Source: Sinosporangium siamense (lineage in GTDB: Bacteria > Actinomycetota > Actinomycetes > Streptosporangiales > Streptosporangiaceae). From it: a stretch of 63,107 nt of DNA. Below are positions 15,130 to 25,414 of this stretch, in pieces. The stretch is taken from positions 1-63,107 of the forward strand of contig NZ_BOOW01000059.1 of the NCBI RefSeq assembly GCF_016863435.1, in the 5' to 3' direction. Both the position numbers and the translations under genes were made by a program. The notes under the pieces were generated by a model that was not told where the DNA came from, did not search any database, and was given only the letters and a program-made list of their open reading frames with translations. The first letter of the stretch is position 1; each line of letters begins with the position of its first letter.

Positions 15130-16245
15130 TCAGAGTTCCGCTGCCGTGTCCCGGTGGATTCGGCTGAGTGGCACGCCGGCTTCTTGGAGCCGGCGCACGG
15201 TCTCGTTGACCATGTCGGTGGGCCCGCAGAGGTAGACCTCATGATCGGCCCACGACGGGAATCGTGACATCACTTCCGGCAGCATTCCCCGTAATCCTTC
15301 AAAAAACGGCTGGTCGGAGACCACAGGGATCACTCGCAGCCACGGGTGTGCCGCTTCCATCCGCACGAGATCGGATAAGTCGTAAAGCTCACCTGAAGTT
15401 CGTGCACCGTAGAGCAAGTGCACATTGATCCGGCGGCCCGAGGTGATGATGTCTTCGACGATCGCCTTGAGCGGTGCGAGACCGGTGCCGCCCGCCACAC
15501 ACAGCACGTCGCGGACGTTGTCCCCCGGGGGAACCATCCCGCCGACGGCGGGCCCCAGCATCAGCGTGTCGCCGACGCGGGTGTGCCGCACCAGCGAGGT
15601 CGACACCCAGCCTCCGGTGAGGGCGCGTACATGAAGGCGGATCACGCCGTCCTCGCGGGGGGCGTTGGCGACCGAGTAGCTGCGCCACACCCTGGGCCAC
15701 CGTGGTGTCTGCACGGTGATGTGCTGCCCTGCTGTATACGGTAAGTGCTGGTTGGGGCGCAATGTGAGGACGGCGATATCCTCGGCCCGGAGCTCGTGAT
15801 CCACCACTTCGGCCAGCCACCACGCGGGTGAGAACTCGGAGTCCGCCTCCGCGGCCTTCGACATCAGGTCCGCCGCGACGGTGTAGGCCGCGACCCAGGC
15901 GGCCTCGACCTCCGCCGTCCACACCTCCGCGGCGAAACGCCGCGCCGTCGCCAGCAACGCGTTGCCGACGGCCGTGTAGTGAGCGGCCACCACGCCGTAT
16001 TTCCGGTGGTCGCGTCCCAGTTGCCCGAGGTAGGACGCCAGCCCGTCCGGGCTGTCCAGGCTCCAGACAATGCGTGTCAGCGCGCCGAACAGCCTGTCGC
16101 GCTGTAGGTCCATGGCCGGCGGGAACATGCCCCTGAGGTGGGGATTCTCCGCGAATAACCGGCCGTAGAAGTAGGCTGCCGCTTTGTCCGCGACAGGCTC
16201 GATGACGGAGAAGCTCTCCTTGACGAGACGGGGATTCAACGACAT
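15130..16245 (-). CDS. hmp: Flavohemoglobin-type globin oxidoreductase (nitric oxide dioxygenase-like)
   Basis: Converts NO to nitrate using O2 and NAD(P)H, or a related globin-reductase reaction. The 371-residue protein has a globin domain (1-135; B10-type Tyr27 in YFYGRLFAENP, proximal H80 in GRDHRKYGVVAAHY), an FAD-binding barrel (about 145-245; RSYSVANAP) and an NAD-binding domain (250-371; CVAGGTGLAPLKAI, YLCGPTDMV). It is slightly shorter than the classical Hmp of about 400 residues. It stands alone, with its own terminator and a 180-nt leader that holds inverted repeats, consistent with nitrosative-stress control (inference). Confidence 0.9.
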   Translation of the reverse strand: MSLNPRLVKESFSVIEPVADKAAAYFYGRLFAENPHLRGMFPPAMDLQRDRLFGALTRIVWSLDSPDGLASYLGQLGRDHRKYGVVAAHYTAVGNALLATARRFAAEVWTAEVEAAWVAAYTVAADLMSKAAEADSEFSPAWWLAEVVDHELRAEDIAVLTLRPNQHLPYTAGQHITVQTPRWPRVWRSYSVANAPREDGVIRLHVRALTGGWVSTSLVRHTRVGDTLMLGPAVGGMVPPGDNVRDVLCVAGGTGLAPLKAIVEDIITSGRRINVHLLYGARTSGELYDLSDLVRMEAAHPWLRVIPVVSDQPFFEGLRGMLPEVMSRFPSWADHEVYLCGPTDMVNETVRRLQEAGVPLSRIHRDTAAEL

Positions 16246-16268
16246 TTAAACCAGAACCACCCTAAAGT

Positions 16269-16299
16269 GACCGGACCGATTAACCGGTCTAAAGATGCA
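16269..16299 (-). promoter_or_regulatory. Inverted repeat and NsrR-like half-site upstream of hmp
   Basis: GACCGG (16269-16274) is mirrored by CCGGTC (16284-16289). Adjacent is AAGATGCA (16292-16299), which resembles one half of the actinomycete NsrR operator (AAGATGYAT). The second half-site is not convincing. The position, 24-54 nt upstream of the flavohemoglobin start, suits an operator. Confidence 0.35.
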
Positions 16300-16600
16300 C
16301 CTCCCTGACACTCCGGGTTGTGAGCGCCCGGCGGCCCCGGCTCGACCGGTCGCTCGTTTTGAAGTGTTCCATCAGCGTGCGAAAGTCACAACCGTTTCAT
16401 CGCAATGTGGTGCGAATCCATACCATCTGTAACTGAATCGCTATTCTCTGTGAGGTGTCGGGTAAATGTCTAGTGGGGAGAAGTGAGGAAAAATCACGTT
16501 TCTTTCGTGGGTGTATTTGTCAACGCTGAAATGCGTATATCTTGGGTGGTTTTCGGGGTGGCCTCGCTGTCGTCGTTCGCCAGGTGCGGGGTGAAGGCGG

Positions 16601-16859
16601 GGCTTTGCCGAGGTGTCCGGTGGGCTGTGGTGGCGCGGGGGATTCGATCGGGGCGCGGGTGGTCGTGCCGGGGTTGGGGGAGGGCGGGGCTTCCGGTGCG
16701 GTGTGGCGGGTCCGATCGGGCTGGTGGCCGGTGGGGCTTCGCCGTACCGTGCGGTGGGCTGTGATGGTGCGGGGGATTCGGTGGACCGCTGCTCGCGGGG
16801 GTGTGCGCCAGGAGGCTTCGCCGTACCGGCCGACGAGCTGTCATGTCGTGGGGGATTCG
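16601..16859. repeat. Three 46-nt direct repeats in a gene-free region
   Basis: Three equal-length units lie at 16601-16646, 16735-16780 and 16814-16859. Each begins GGCTTYGCCG and ends GGGGGATTCG, with a GCTGTNRTG core between. A partial unit sits near 16689-16722. The 16246-17053 interval has no convincing CDS on either strand; its first 120 nt (16430-16560) are notably AT-richer than the surroundings. Confidence 0.75.
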
Positions 16860-17053
16860 TCCCGGGGCGGAGAGCGCCCCAGGCCCGGGGTAGGAGACGG
16901 GCGACGGTGGAAAAAGGTGTGATTCTGATACCGCGGAAGCCCGACATAACCGAAATGGTGTAGGCCATGATGGGGCATGCCGCTGGAGATGGGGTGCTTC
17001 ACTGCTCGGAACAGGGCGGTCGGGACCTCATGGATGCCCCCTGGAGATCACGT

Positions 17054-17743
17054 ATGACCCGACCCTTGATCGGTATCACCGCCTATCTCGAAGCAGCCCG
17101 GTGGGGTTCCTGGGTCAGGGAGGCGACCTTGTCGCCGCCCGCCTACGCCAAGGCGGTGCAGAAGGCCGGTGGAGCCCCCGTGCTGCTGCCCCCGGTCGGC
17201 CCCGGCAGCATCAACACCTACGTCTCCAGCCTTTCCGGCCTGATCTTCGCGGACGGGACGGCGCTGGACCCCGAGGTGTACGGCGAAGCCGCCGAGACGA
17301 GGGTCGCCCCACCGCAGCCCCACCGCGACCGCTTCGAACTGGCCTTGGCACGTGCCGCCGTCAACGCCGACATCCCGCTGCTCGCCGTCGCCCGGGGCAT
17401 GCATGTGCTCAACGTGGCGCAGGGCGGCACGCTGATCCCCTGGCTGCCCGACGTGGTGGACCACAACCGGCACGCCGAGGCCGGGCAGACCCATGTCATC
17501 CAGGTCAGCGTGTCGAGCACCCTCGGCAAGGCCATCGGTGACCACGTGGAGGTGGTCGCTCCGCATGAGCAGTCGGTACGGCGCCTCGGCAACGGGCTGC
17601 AGGCCGTGGCATGGGCGGACGACCAGATCGTCGAGGCGGTGGAGCTCCAGGGGCACCGGTTCGCCGTCGGCGTGCAGTGGCATCCGGAGCGGGGCGACGA
17701 CAACCGCCTCATCGAGGCCTTGGTGGGGGCCGCTCGCCGCTGA
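17054..17743 (+). CDS. Class I glutamine amidotransferase-like (peptidase C26) protein lacking Cys
   Basis: A 229-residue protein of the gamma-glutamyl-GABA hydrolase (PuuD) type: PLIGITAYLE at the start, AYAKAVQKAGGAPVLLPP, GMHVLNVAQGGTL, and the C-terminal VGVQWHPE that carries His and Glu. The nucleophile elbow, normally I-C-R-G-M-Q, reads LLAVARGMHVL, so the catalytic Cys is Ala (GCC). The oxyanion-loop region is also altered (IFADGTALDP in place of the usual SGGPDVDP). Hydrolysis by the normal mechanism is not expected. ATG 17054 follows GGAG by 7 nt; an upstream in-frame start at 16967 lacks such a site. Role unknown. Confidence 0.82.
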   Translation: MTRPLIGITAYLEAARWGSWVREATLSPPAYAKAVQKAGGAPVLLPPVGPGSINTYVSSLSGLIFADGTALDPEVYGEAAETRVAPPQPHRDRFELALARAAVNADIPLLAVARGMHVLNVAQGGTLIPWLPDVVDHNRHAEAGQTHVIQVSVSSTLGKAIGDHVEVVAPHEQSVRRLGNGLQAVAWADDQIVEAVELQGHRFAVGVQWHPERGDDNRLIEALVGAARR

Positions 17744-17749
17744 GGCCGT

Positions 17750-17813
17750 GTCACGGACGGCCGGCCGTGACGCCCACCGAGGCACCGCAGGCCGTCCTTC
17801 GGCTGGCCTGCGG
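17750..17813. terminator. Two hairpins between convergent genes
   Basis: Hairpin one: GTCACGG (17750-17756) with CCGTGAC (17765-17771). Hairpin two: CCGCAGGCC (17785-17793) with GGCCTGCGG (17805-17813). They fill the 131-nt gap between the amidotransferase-like and GNAT genes and could stop transcription from both sides. Confidence 0.6.
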
Positions 17814-17874
17814 CGCTCATGCGCTTCGCGCCCTGGATCTTGGAGTGTGGGCCGGGCCGTGCGGGGTTCCCCTG

Positions 17875-18306
17875 CTAGGGGCGCCAGTTGCAGACGCCGC
17901 GGAAGAGGATCTTTGCTCCCAGCCGCTCGTAGAAGCGTTGGGCGGCGATGTTGTCCTGTTGGACTTCCCAGCGGATCACCGTGTCCGGGTTGAGGTCGGC
18001 GAGCGTGCGCATCAGGCGTTCGCCGACGCCGCGGCCTCGCATGTCCTCGGTGACGTAGAGGTCGTCCAAATGGATGTATTCACTGCCGAGCCAGAAGCTC
18101 ACCGAGCGCACCCACGAAACGTATCCAATCGCGCGCCCGTCCTCCTCGGCCAGCAGGGAGCCGGCTTCGGGGCGGGCGAGGACGCCGGCCAGTTGCCCGG
18201 GGGTGACGGTCACATGGTCAAGCAGGTTCTGCTGGCCGGCGAGGCCGGTTATCAGTTTGTGCAGTGCCGGTGCGTCGTCCGGAGTGGCAAGACGAATGGT
18301 GACCAC
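17875..18306 (-). CDS. GNAT-family N-acetyltransferase
   Basis: A 143-residue acetyl-CoA-dependent acetyltransferase. It begins MVTIRLATPDDAPALHKL, has the acetyl-CoA loop in YVTEDMRGRGVGERLMRTL (motif A RGRGVG) and ends with WEVQQDNIAAQRFYERLGA (motif B). The GTG start at 18306 has AAGGAG 9 nt upstream; the open frame continues further but without family similarity. It follows the methyltransferase gene on the same strand with a 50-nt gap. The substrate cannot be read from the sequence. Confidence 0.88.
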   Translation of the reverse strand: MVTIRLATPDDAPALHKLITGLAGQQNLLDHVTVTPGQLAGVLARPEAGSLLAEEDGRAIGYVSWVRSVSFWLGSEYIHLDDLYVTEDMRGRGVGERLMRTLADLNPDTVIRWEVQQDNIAAQRFYERLGAKILFRGVCNWRP

Positions 18307-18356
18307 GGATTTGGGCTCCTTGTCGCATATGTCGGACGACAAGGAGCCTATTCGCG

Positions 18357-18956
18357 TCAGGCCGATCGGGTGCGAGCACGCCTCGCGTTGTAGACGAACG
18401 CCGGGGGCATGTTTCCCCACACCGTGCGTCCGGCCACGACCTCCTCGAAGGTGGTGGACAGCAGCCGCCGGAACCGTTTGGCGGGGGTGAGCTGCAGTGC
18501 GTGCACGTAGGCGAAGGTGGTGAACGCGCCGTCGGGGGCGAGGACAGTGGTCACGGCGGACATAAGCCGCAATTGCAGTGCCTGGGGGAACGCCGCCCAC
18601 GGGAGGCCGCTGACGATCACGTCGGCCTTGGTGAGGCCGCGGTCGGCCAGCATCTTGGGGAGTTCGCAAGCGTCGCCCACGACCACGTCGACGCTGGGGA
18701 AACGCTCGGACAGCAGTTTCGCCATGGGGGCGTTGATCTCGACGGCCAGGTGGTGGCCGCGCCCGTTGAGCCTGCGCTGGATCTCGGCCGTGAACGGCCC
18801 CGTGCCCGGTCCGAGCTCGACGATCACGGGATCGCCGTTCTCCGGGAGGGGGGCGGTGACGGCCTGGGCGAGCTTGCGCGAGCTTGGCGCGATGGCGCCG
18901 ACGATCGAGGGGGAGCGCAGAAACTGTCCCAGGAAGAGCGCCTTGTCGTTGGGCAT
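18357..18956 (-). CDS. Phospholipid N-methyltransferase-like SAM-dependent methyltransferase
   Basis: A 199-residue Rossmann-type methyltransferase. SAM motif I is IVELGPGTGPFT, the acidic residue of motif II is in LAVEINAPM, and VDVVVGDACELP follows. The fold pattern FLRSPSIVGAIAPSSRKLA ... SGLPWAAFP resembles PmtA-like phospholipid methyltransferases and KsgA-related enzymes. The start ATG lies 6 nt after a TAGAGT -10 box on the minus strand (18963-18968) with no ribosome site, so the mRNA is probably leaderless. The substrate is inferred only from the family. Confidence 0.85.
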   Translation of the reverse strand: MPNDKALFLGQFLRSPSIVGAIAPSSRKLAQAVTAPLPENGDPVIVELGPGTGPFTAEIQRRLNGRGHHLAVEINAPMAKLLSERFPSVDVVVGDACELPKMLADRGLTKADVIVSGLPWAAFPQALQLRLMSAVTTVLAPDGAFTTFAYVHALQLTPAKRFRRLLSTTFEEVVAGRTVWGNMPPAFVYNARRARTRSA

Positions 18957-18962
18957 GACCAG

Positions 18963-18968
18963 ACTCTA
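18963..18968 (-). promoter_or_regulatory. -10 box of a leaderless transcript
   Basis: On the minus strand TAGAGT is followed by CTGGTC and then the ATG of the methyltransferase gene, placing the predicted transcript start at the start codon. Confidence 0.55.
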
Positions 18969-19131
18969 AGGGGTTCTGGAGGGTTCCGAGGCGGTGTGCC
19001 CGCGCCCGCGGGGTCCGCTCACAGCGTGCTCACAGCATGGGGCCGATGTCCGGCGCGGGAAGGCGTACCCTGCCGTCCAGGTGGACGCCACCCTCCCGGC
19101 GCCGCGGCCCGCGAGGCGGGCACGCGGGCGC

Positions 19132-19251
19132 CGGGGGCACACTTCCGTCACCCGCGGACACGCCGTGCGGCCCGGCCGGGGGTGAAGTCCTTTCCCGGAT
19201 GGCCTGCCGGCCCTCGGCGGGGGGCACACTTCTGTCACCGGCGGACACGGC
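19132..19251. repeat. Direct repeat in the 360-nt gap before thiC
   Basis: Two copies (about 19132-19164 and 19219-19251) share GGGGGCACACTTC, then GTCACC, then GCGGACACG. No gene is supported between 18969 and 19317; small GC-rich ORFs there look like chance. Confidence 0.5.
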
Positions 19252-19317
19252 CGGTCGTCCGGGGGCGGACCCTGCCCCCGGACGACCCGCCGATCCGCCT
19301 CCGGATCTGCGGCTGGA

Positions 19318-21147
<1,830 letters not shown>

Positions 21148-21205
21148 CTAGCGCTTCGCTCCAGGATGCGCCAGAGGGGTAGATCTCCCGACATACGGTT
21201 CATTG

Positions 21206-21259
21206 GAGGGATAGTGAATCCAAAATCCCTCACATGGGGCAGGTGGTGACATGAGGGAT
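21206..21259. promoter_or_regulatory. Triple GAGGGAT half-sites between thiC and the CDP-alcohol transferase gene
   Basis: GAGGGAT at 21206-21212, its complement ATCCCTC at 21225-21231, and GAGGGAT again at 21253-21259. The outer pair extends to ATCCCTCA/TGAGGGAT. The sites lie in the divergent promoter region and could be an operator or alternative RNA hairpins. Confidence 0.45.
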
Positions 21260-21345
21260 CCCCGAGTCGCGACGCGTGGCGTCGGCATCAACACCGGCAA
21301 CAGCACATGTATAGGGTCGGGATTCAGAAACACAGAGGGGGAAGA

Positions 21346-22107
21346 GTGGAATCCGCCGAGGATCGGATCTGGACGGTTCCCAACGCGCTGAGCTTTCTGC
21401 GCCTGCTCGGGGTGCCGGTGTTCCTGTGGCTCGTGCTCGGGCCTCAGGCCGACGGGTGGGCGATCCTGCTCCTGATGCTCGCGGGCTTCTCGGACTGGCT
21501 CGACGGCAAGCTGGCCCGCGCCTGGAATCAGACGAGCAAACTCGGCCGGCTGATCGACCCGCTGGCGGACCGGCTTTACATCCTCGCCACCCTCCTCGGG
21601 CTGGTGCTGCGCGAGGCCATCCCCTGGTGGCTCGCCTTCCTGGTGGTCGCCAGGGACATCGTGATGCTCCCGTTCCTGGCGGTTCTCCGGGAGTACGGCT
21701 ACGGCCCCCCACCTGTCCATTTCCTCGGCAAGGCCGCCACGGCGAACCTGATGTACGCGTTCCCGCTGCTCTTCCTCGCCTCCCACCCGGGCTGGTATTC
21801 CGAGCCGGCTGCCGTCGCGGGCTGGGCTTTCGCGATCTGGGGCACGGGACTTTACTGGTGGGCCGGGCTGCTCTACATGTGGCAGGCCGTGTCACTGATC
21901 CGCGGCGTCAGAGCGGAGTCCCGCGGGAACCAAGGTCGGCAGCAGGTGCAGAGCCAGGACACCCAGCACCCAAGCATCCAGGGCCAAGACGTGCAGGGCC
22001 AGAGCCGCCAAGACCCCCAAGGCCACATCCCCCAGGACCCCCAAGGTCAGAACCCCCAGGACCAGCACACGCAAGATCGGCAAGGGCAGGGTTCCGAACG
22101 GAGGTGA
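21346..22107 (+). CDS. CDP-alcohol phosphatidyltransferase (PgsA-like)
   Basis: A membrane enzyme that exchanges CMP of a CDP-activated lipid for an alcohol. The signature D-G-x2-A-R-x8-G-x3-D-x3-D is intact as [20 protein letters not shown] then LADR. About five membrane helices occupy residues 12-185. The last 65 residues are unusual: a Gln/Asp/Pro-rich repeat tail ([26 protein letters not shown]). The GTG start at 21346 follows GAGGGGGAAGA; an upstream ATG at 21307 is less likely. It lies 4 nt before the sugar-nucleotide gene. Position resembles mycobacterial pgsA2 upstream of garA. Confidence 0.88.
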   Translation: MESAEDRIWTVPNALSFLRLLGVPVFLWLVLGPQADGWAILLLMLAGFSDWLDGKLARAWNQTSKLGRLIDPLADRLYILATLLGLVLREAIPWWLAFLVVARDIVMLPFLAVLREYGYGPPPVHFLGKAATANLMYAFPLLFLASHPGWYSEPAAVAGWAFAIWGTGLYWWAGLLYMWQAVSLIRGVRAESRGNQGRQQVQSQDTQHPSIQGQDVQGQSRQDPQGHIPQDPQGQNPQDQHTQDRQGQGSERR

Positions 22108-22111
22108 CGTC

Positions 22112-24610
22112 GTGAGGGCAGTCGTGATGGCCGGCGGCGAAGGCACCAGGCTGCGGCCGATGACGGCCAACCAGCCCAAGCCCCTCCTTCCCATCCTCAA
22201 CCGGCCGATCATGGAGCACGTGCTCCGGCTGCTCAAACGTCACGGACTCACCGAGACCGTGGTCACCGTACAGTTCCTCGCCGCACTGATCCGCAACTAT
22301 TTCGGCGACGGCGGCGAACTCGGCATGAGCCTGCACTACGCCACCGAGGAGGTGCCGCTCGGCACCGCGGGAAGCGTCAAGAACGCCGCTGCCATGCTGC
22401 GCGACGAGAGCTTCCTGGTGATCTCCGGCGACGCCCTCACCGACATCGACCTCACCGATATGGTGCGCTTCCACCGCGAGAACGACGCCCTGGTCACCAT
22501 CGGCCTGAAGCGGGTGCCGAACCCGCTGGAGTTCGGCATCATCATCGTCGACGACCACGGCAAGGTGCAGCGTTTCCTGGAGAAGCCCACCTGGGGCCAG
22601 GTGTTCTCCGACACCGTCAACACCGGGATCTACGTGATGGAGCCCGAGGTGCTGGACGAGGTGGCGGTCGGGGAGCGCGTCGACTGGTCCGCCGACGTGT
22701 TCCCCCGCCTGCTGCGAAAGGGGGCGGCGCTCTTCGGATATGTCGCCGAGGGCTACTGGGAGGACGTCGGCACGCACGAAAGCTACCTGAAGGCGCAGGC
22801 AGACGCCCTGTCCGGCAGGTTGCGGCTGGACCTGTCCGGGTTCGAACTCTCACCGGGGGTCTGGGTCGCCGAGGGGGCCTCCGTCGACGCCGAGGCGGTG
22901 CTCAAGGGCCCGCTCTACATCGGCGACTACGCGAAGGTGGAGGCGGGGGCCGAGCTGCGGGAGTTCACGGTGCTCGGCAGCAACGTGGTCGTCCGCGAGG
23001 GGGCCTTCCTGCACCGCGCGATCGTGCACGACAACGTCTACGTCGGCCCGAGTGCCAACCTGCGCGGCTGCGTCGTCGGCAAGAACACCGACATCATGAC
23101 GGGGGCACGCATCGAGGAGGGCGCGGTCGTCGGCGACGAGTGCGTCATCGAGTCCGAGGCGTACATCACCTCGGGCGTCAAGGTCTACCCGTTCAAGACC
23201 ATCGAGGCAGGCGCCCTGGTCAACACCAGCGTGATCTGGGAGTCGCGCGGCCAGCGCGGGCTGTTCGGCCCGCGCGGGGTGTCCGGCCTGGTCAACGTGG
23301 AGATCACCCCGGAGCTGTGCGTGCGGCTCGCCAGCGCCTATGCCACCACTATGAAGAAGGGCAGCTCGGTGGTGACCTCCCGCGACTCCTCGCGGGCGGC
23401 CCGGGCGCTCAAACGCGCGGTGATCAGCGCACTCAACGCCAGCGCGATCAACGTGATCGACCTGGAGGCCGGCCCGCTGCCCGTCGCGCGTTTCCACACC
23501 TCCCGCGAGACCGCCGAGGGCGGCATCGCGCTGCGCACCACGCCGGGCGACCCGCAGAGCGTGGACATCGTCTTCATGGACGGCAGCGGCGCGGACCTCT
23601 CACCCGCCGCCCAGCGCAGACTGGAACGCGTCTACTCCCGCCAGGAGTTCCGCCGCGCCTTCCCCGGGGAGATCGCCGAGCTGCGCTTTCCCGCCAGGGC
23701 CGTGGAGGACTACGCCAGGGAGCTGCTGCGCTGCGTCGACATGACGGGGTTGCCGGAGGCCGAGCTGAAGGTCGTCGTCGACTGCGCGGGCGGCACGTCC
23801 TCGCTGGTCCTGCCGACCCTGCTCGGCCGGGTCGGGGTGGACGTGCTCACCGTCAACGCGCGCCTGTCCGACGCCCACCCGACGGAGACGCTCGCCGAGC
23901 GCCGCCGCGACCTGCAGCGACTGGCCGATCTTGTGGGATCGTCCAGGGCGGCCTTCGGCGTACGGTTCGACCCGGTGGGCGAGCGTGTGGCACTTGTCGA
24001 CGAGACCGGCCGGCTGATCAGCGACGAGCGGGCCCTGCTCGTCGTGCTCGACCTGGTGGCGGCCGAGCGGGGCTCGGGCCGGGTGGCGCTGCCGGTGACG
24101 ACGACGCGGGTGGCGGGCCAGGTGTGCGGCTTCCACGGGGTGCGCGTGCAGTGGACCTCCACCGCGATCGACGCGCTGACCTCGGCCGCGGCCTCGCCCG
24201 GCATGATCTTCGCCGCCGACGGGAGGGGCGGCTTCATCGTGCCGGAGTTCGGCCCGACGATGGACGGCATGGCGGTCTTCCTGCGGCTGCTCGGGCTGGT
24301 GGCGCGCACGCGCCTGTCGCTGAGCCAGATCGACGCGCGCATCCCCGAGGCAAGGCTGCTCAAGCGTACGGTTCCCACCCCGTGGGCCGCGAAGGGGGCC
24401 GTGATGCGCTCGGTGCTCGAGGCCGCGGAGGGGCTGGCGGTCGACACCACCGACGGGGTGAGAGTGGTCACCGAGGAGGGGTGGACGCTGGTGCTGCCCG
24501 ATCCCGCCGAGGCCGTCACCCACCTGTGGGCCGAGGCGCAGGACGTCGACGGAGCCCAGGCGTTGCTGGAACACTGGGCCAGGGTCGTGGAGGGGGCCTC
24601 GGAGGGGTGA
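22112..24610 (+). CDS. NDP-sugar pyrophosphorylase / phosphohexomutase fusion
   Basis: An 832-residue fusion. Residues 1-235 are a nucleotidyltransferase ([29 protein letters not shown]), probably mannose-1-phosphate guanylyltransferase type. Residues about 250-370 are a left-handed beta-helix of hexapeptide repeats ([18 protein letters not shown]). Residues about 380-832 are a phosphomannomutase/phosphoglucomutase-like part with [19 protein letters not shown] as the candidate phosphoserine loop. The GTG start overlaps the ribosome site GGAGG located in the end of the previous gene. Its probable product, a GDP- or related sugar, would feed glycolipids or glycans. The sugar specificity is inferred. 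Confidence 0.88.
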   Translation: MRAVVMAGGEGTRLRPMTANQPKPLLPILNRPIMEHVLRLLKRHGLTETVVTVQFLAALIRNYFGDGGELGMSLHYATEEVPLGTAGSVKNAAAMLRDESFLVISGDALTDIDLTDMVRFHRENDALVTIGLKRVPNPLEFGIIIVDDHGKVQRFLEKPTWGQVFSDTVNTGIYVMEPEVLDEVAVGERVDWSADVFPRLLRKGAALFGYVAEGYWEDVGTHESYLKAQADALSGRLRLDLSGFELSPGVWVAEGASVDAEAVLKGPLYIGDYAKVEAGAELREFTVLGSNVVVREGAFLHRAIVHDNVYVGPSANLRGCVVGKNTDIMTGARIEEGAVVGDECVIESEAYITSGVKVYPFKTIEAGALVNTSVIWESRGQRGLFGPRGVSGLVNVEITPELCVRLASAYATTMKKGSSVVTSRDSSRAARALKRAVISALNASAINVIDLEAGPLPVARFHTSRETAEGGIALRTTPGDPQSVDIVFMDGSGADLSPAAQRRLERVYSRQEFRRAFPGEIAELRFPARAVEDYARELLRCVDMTGLPEAELKVVVDCAGGTSSLVLPTLLGRVGVDVLTVNARLSDAHPTETLAERRRDLQRLADLVGSSRAAFGVRFDPVGERVALVDETGRLISDERALLVVLDLVAAERGSGRVALPVTTTRVAGQVCGFHGVRVQWTSTAIDALTSAAASPGMIFAADGRGGFIVPEFGPTMDGMAVFLRLLGLVARTRLSLSQIDARIPEARLLKRTVPTPWAAKGAVMRSVLEAAEGLAVDTTDGVRVVTEEGWTLVLPDPAEAVTHLWAEAQDVDGAQALLEHWARVVEGASEG

Positions 24611-24904
24611 GCCGGGTCACCAAATGATCATCGGCGGCGCGGCGGCGTGGACCTCGATCCCGGCGGCGCGGTACCTTTGTCTACCGTCCGACCCCGTTCC
24701 ACTCCGACCCCAGTCAGCACCGTGCCACCCCCCGGACCGCCCGCCTTGACCTTTGCGTCTCATCAGCGTAAGTTTCGGCATTCGCAGTCTTGAAGCGTCA
24801 CCATGAGACAGTCTTGTACCACCATAAGTTGAGAAGCGAAGAGCGAGGCGCCCAGCCCCGGAGCACCAACACCGCCTCTTCGCGGTAGGAGGCCGAGCCG
24901 ATCG

Positions 24905-25414
24905 ATGCCGAGCGTCTACTGCACGCAGTGCGGTCATGCCAACCCCGAAGGCGCCCGTTTCTGTTCACGATGTGGATCTCCGTTGAATCGCGTGGAGTCG
25001 CTGGGTGACACCACCTCAACGATCTCCATCGCAGGCATCGAGGCATATGAGGCCGAGGCCGGGGGCGCGCTTGTCGCCGAGCGCCCCGTCGCCGATCAGG
25101 TGCCCCCCGGAGGGGGCATCCTGGTGGTGATGCGGGGCCCCAACGAAGGCAGCCGCTTCCAGCTGGTCCGCGACCTCACCACGGTGGGGCGCCATCCGGA
25201 GAGCGACATCTTCCTGGACGACATCACCGTCTCCCGGCGGCACGCCGAGTTCACCCGGGGGCCGGCGGGGCAGTTCACGGTGCGTGACGTCGGGAGCCTC
25301 AACGGCACCTATGTCAACCGGGAGCGCATTGAGGAGTCCGCCCTCTTCGGCGGAGACGAGGTTCAGGTCGGCAAGTTCCGGCTGGTGTTCCTCAGCGGTT
25401 CCGGCGGGCCATGA
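24905..25414 (+). CDS. garA: GarA/OdhI-like FHA protein with N-terminal zinc ribbon
   Basis: A 169-residue protein. Residues 1-27 form a double zinc knuckle (CTQCG, CSRCG). A Thr-Thr pair at T36-T37 in GDTTSTI corresponds to the PknB/PknG phosphorylation motif ETTSVF of GarA. The FHA domain covers about 90-160 (VGRHPESDIFLDDITVSRRH, SLNGTYVN). GarA/OdhI regulates 2-oxoglutarate dehydrogenase and glutamate enzymes in other Actinobacteria. Synteny with FtsR, the bifunctional nuclease, MerR and gcvP matches the Mycobacterium tuberculosis Rv1827-Rv1832 order. It overlaps the next gene by 4 nt. The zinc ribbon is an addition relative to mycobacterial GarA. Confidence 0.9.
   Translation: MPSVYCTQCGHANPEGARFCSRCGSPLNRVESLGDTTSTISIAGIEAYEAEAGGALVAERPVADQVPPGGGILVVMRGPNEGSRFQLVRDLTTVGRHPESDIFLDDITVSRRHAEFTRGPAGQFTVRDVGSLNGTYVNRERIEESALFGGDEVQVGKFRLVFLSGSGGP

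Noticed and set aside
16601-16859. CRISPR array
   Set aside because: Only three degenerate units, spacers of unequal length (88 and 33 nt), no cas genes in the window.
16441-16968. Minus-strand 175-residue open frame in the hmp/amidotransferase gap
   Set aside because: Pro/Arg/His-rich translation, no ribosome site, and the underlying DNA is explained by the 46-nt repeats.
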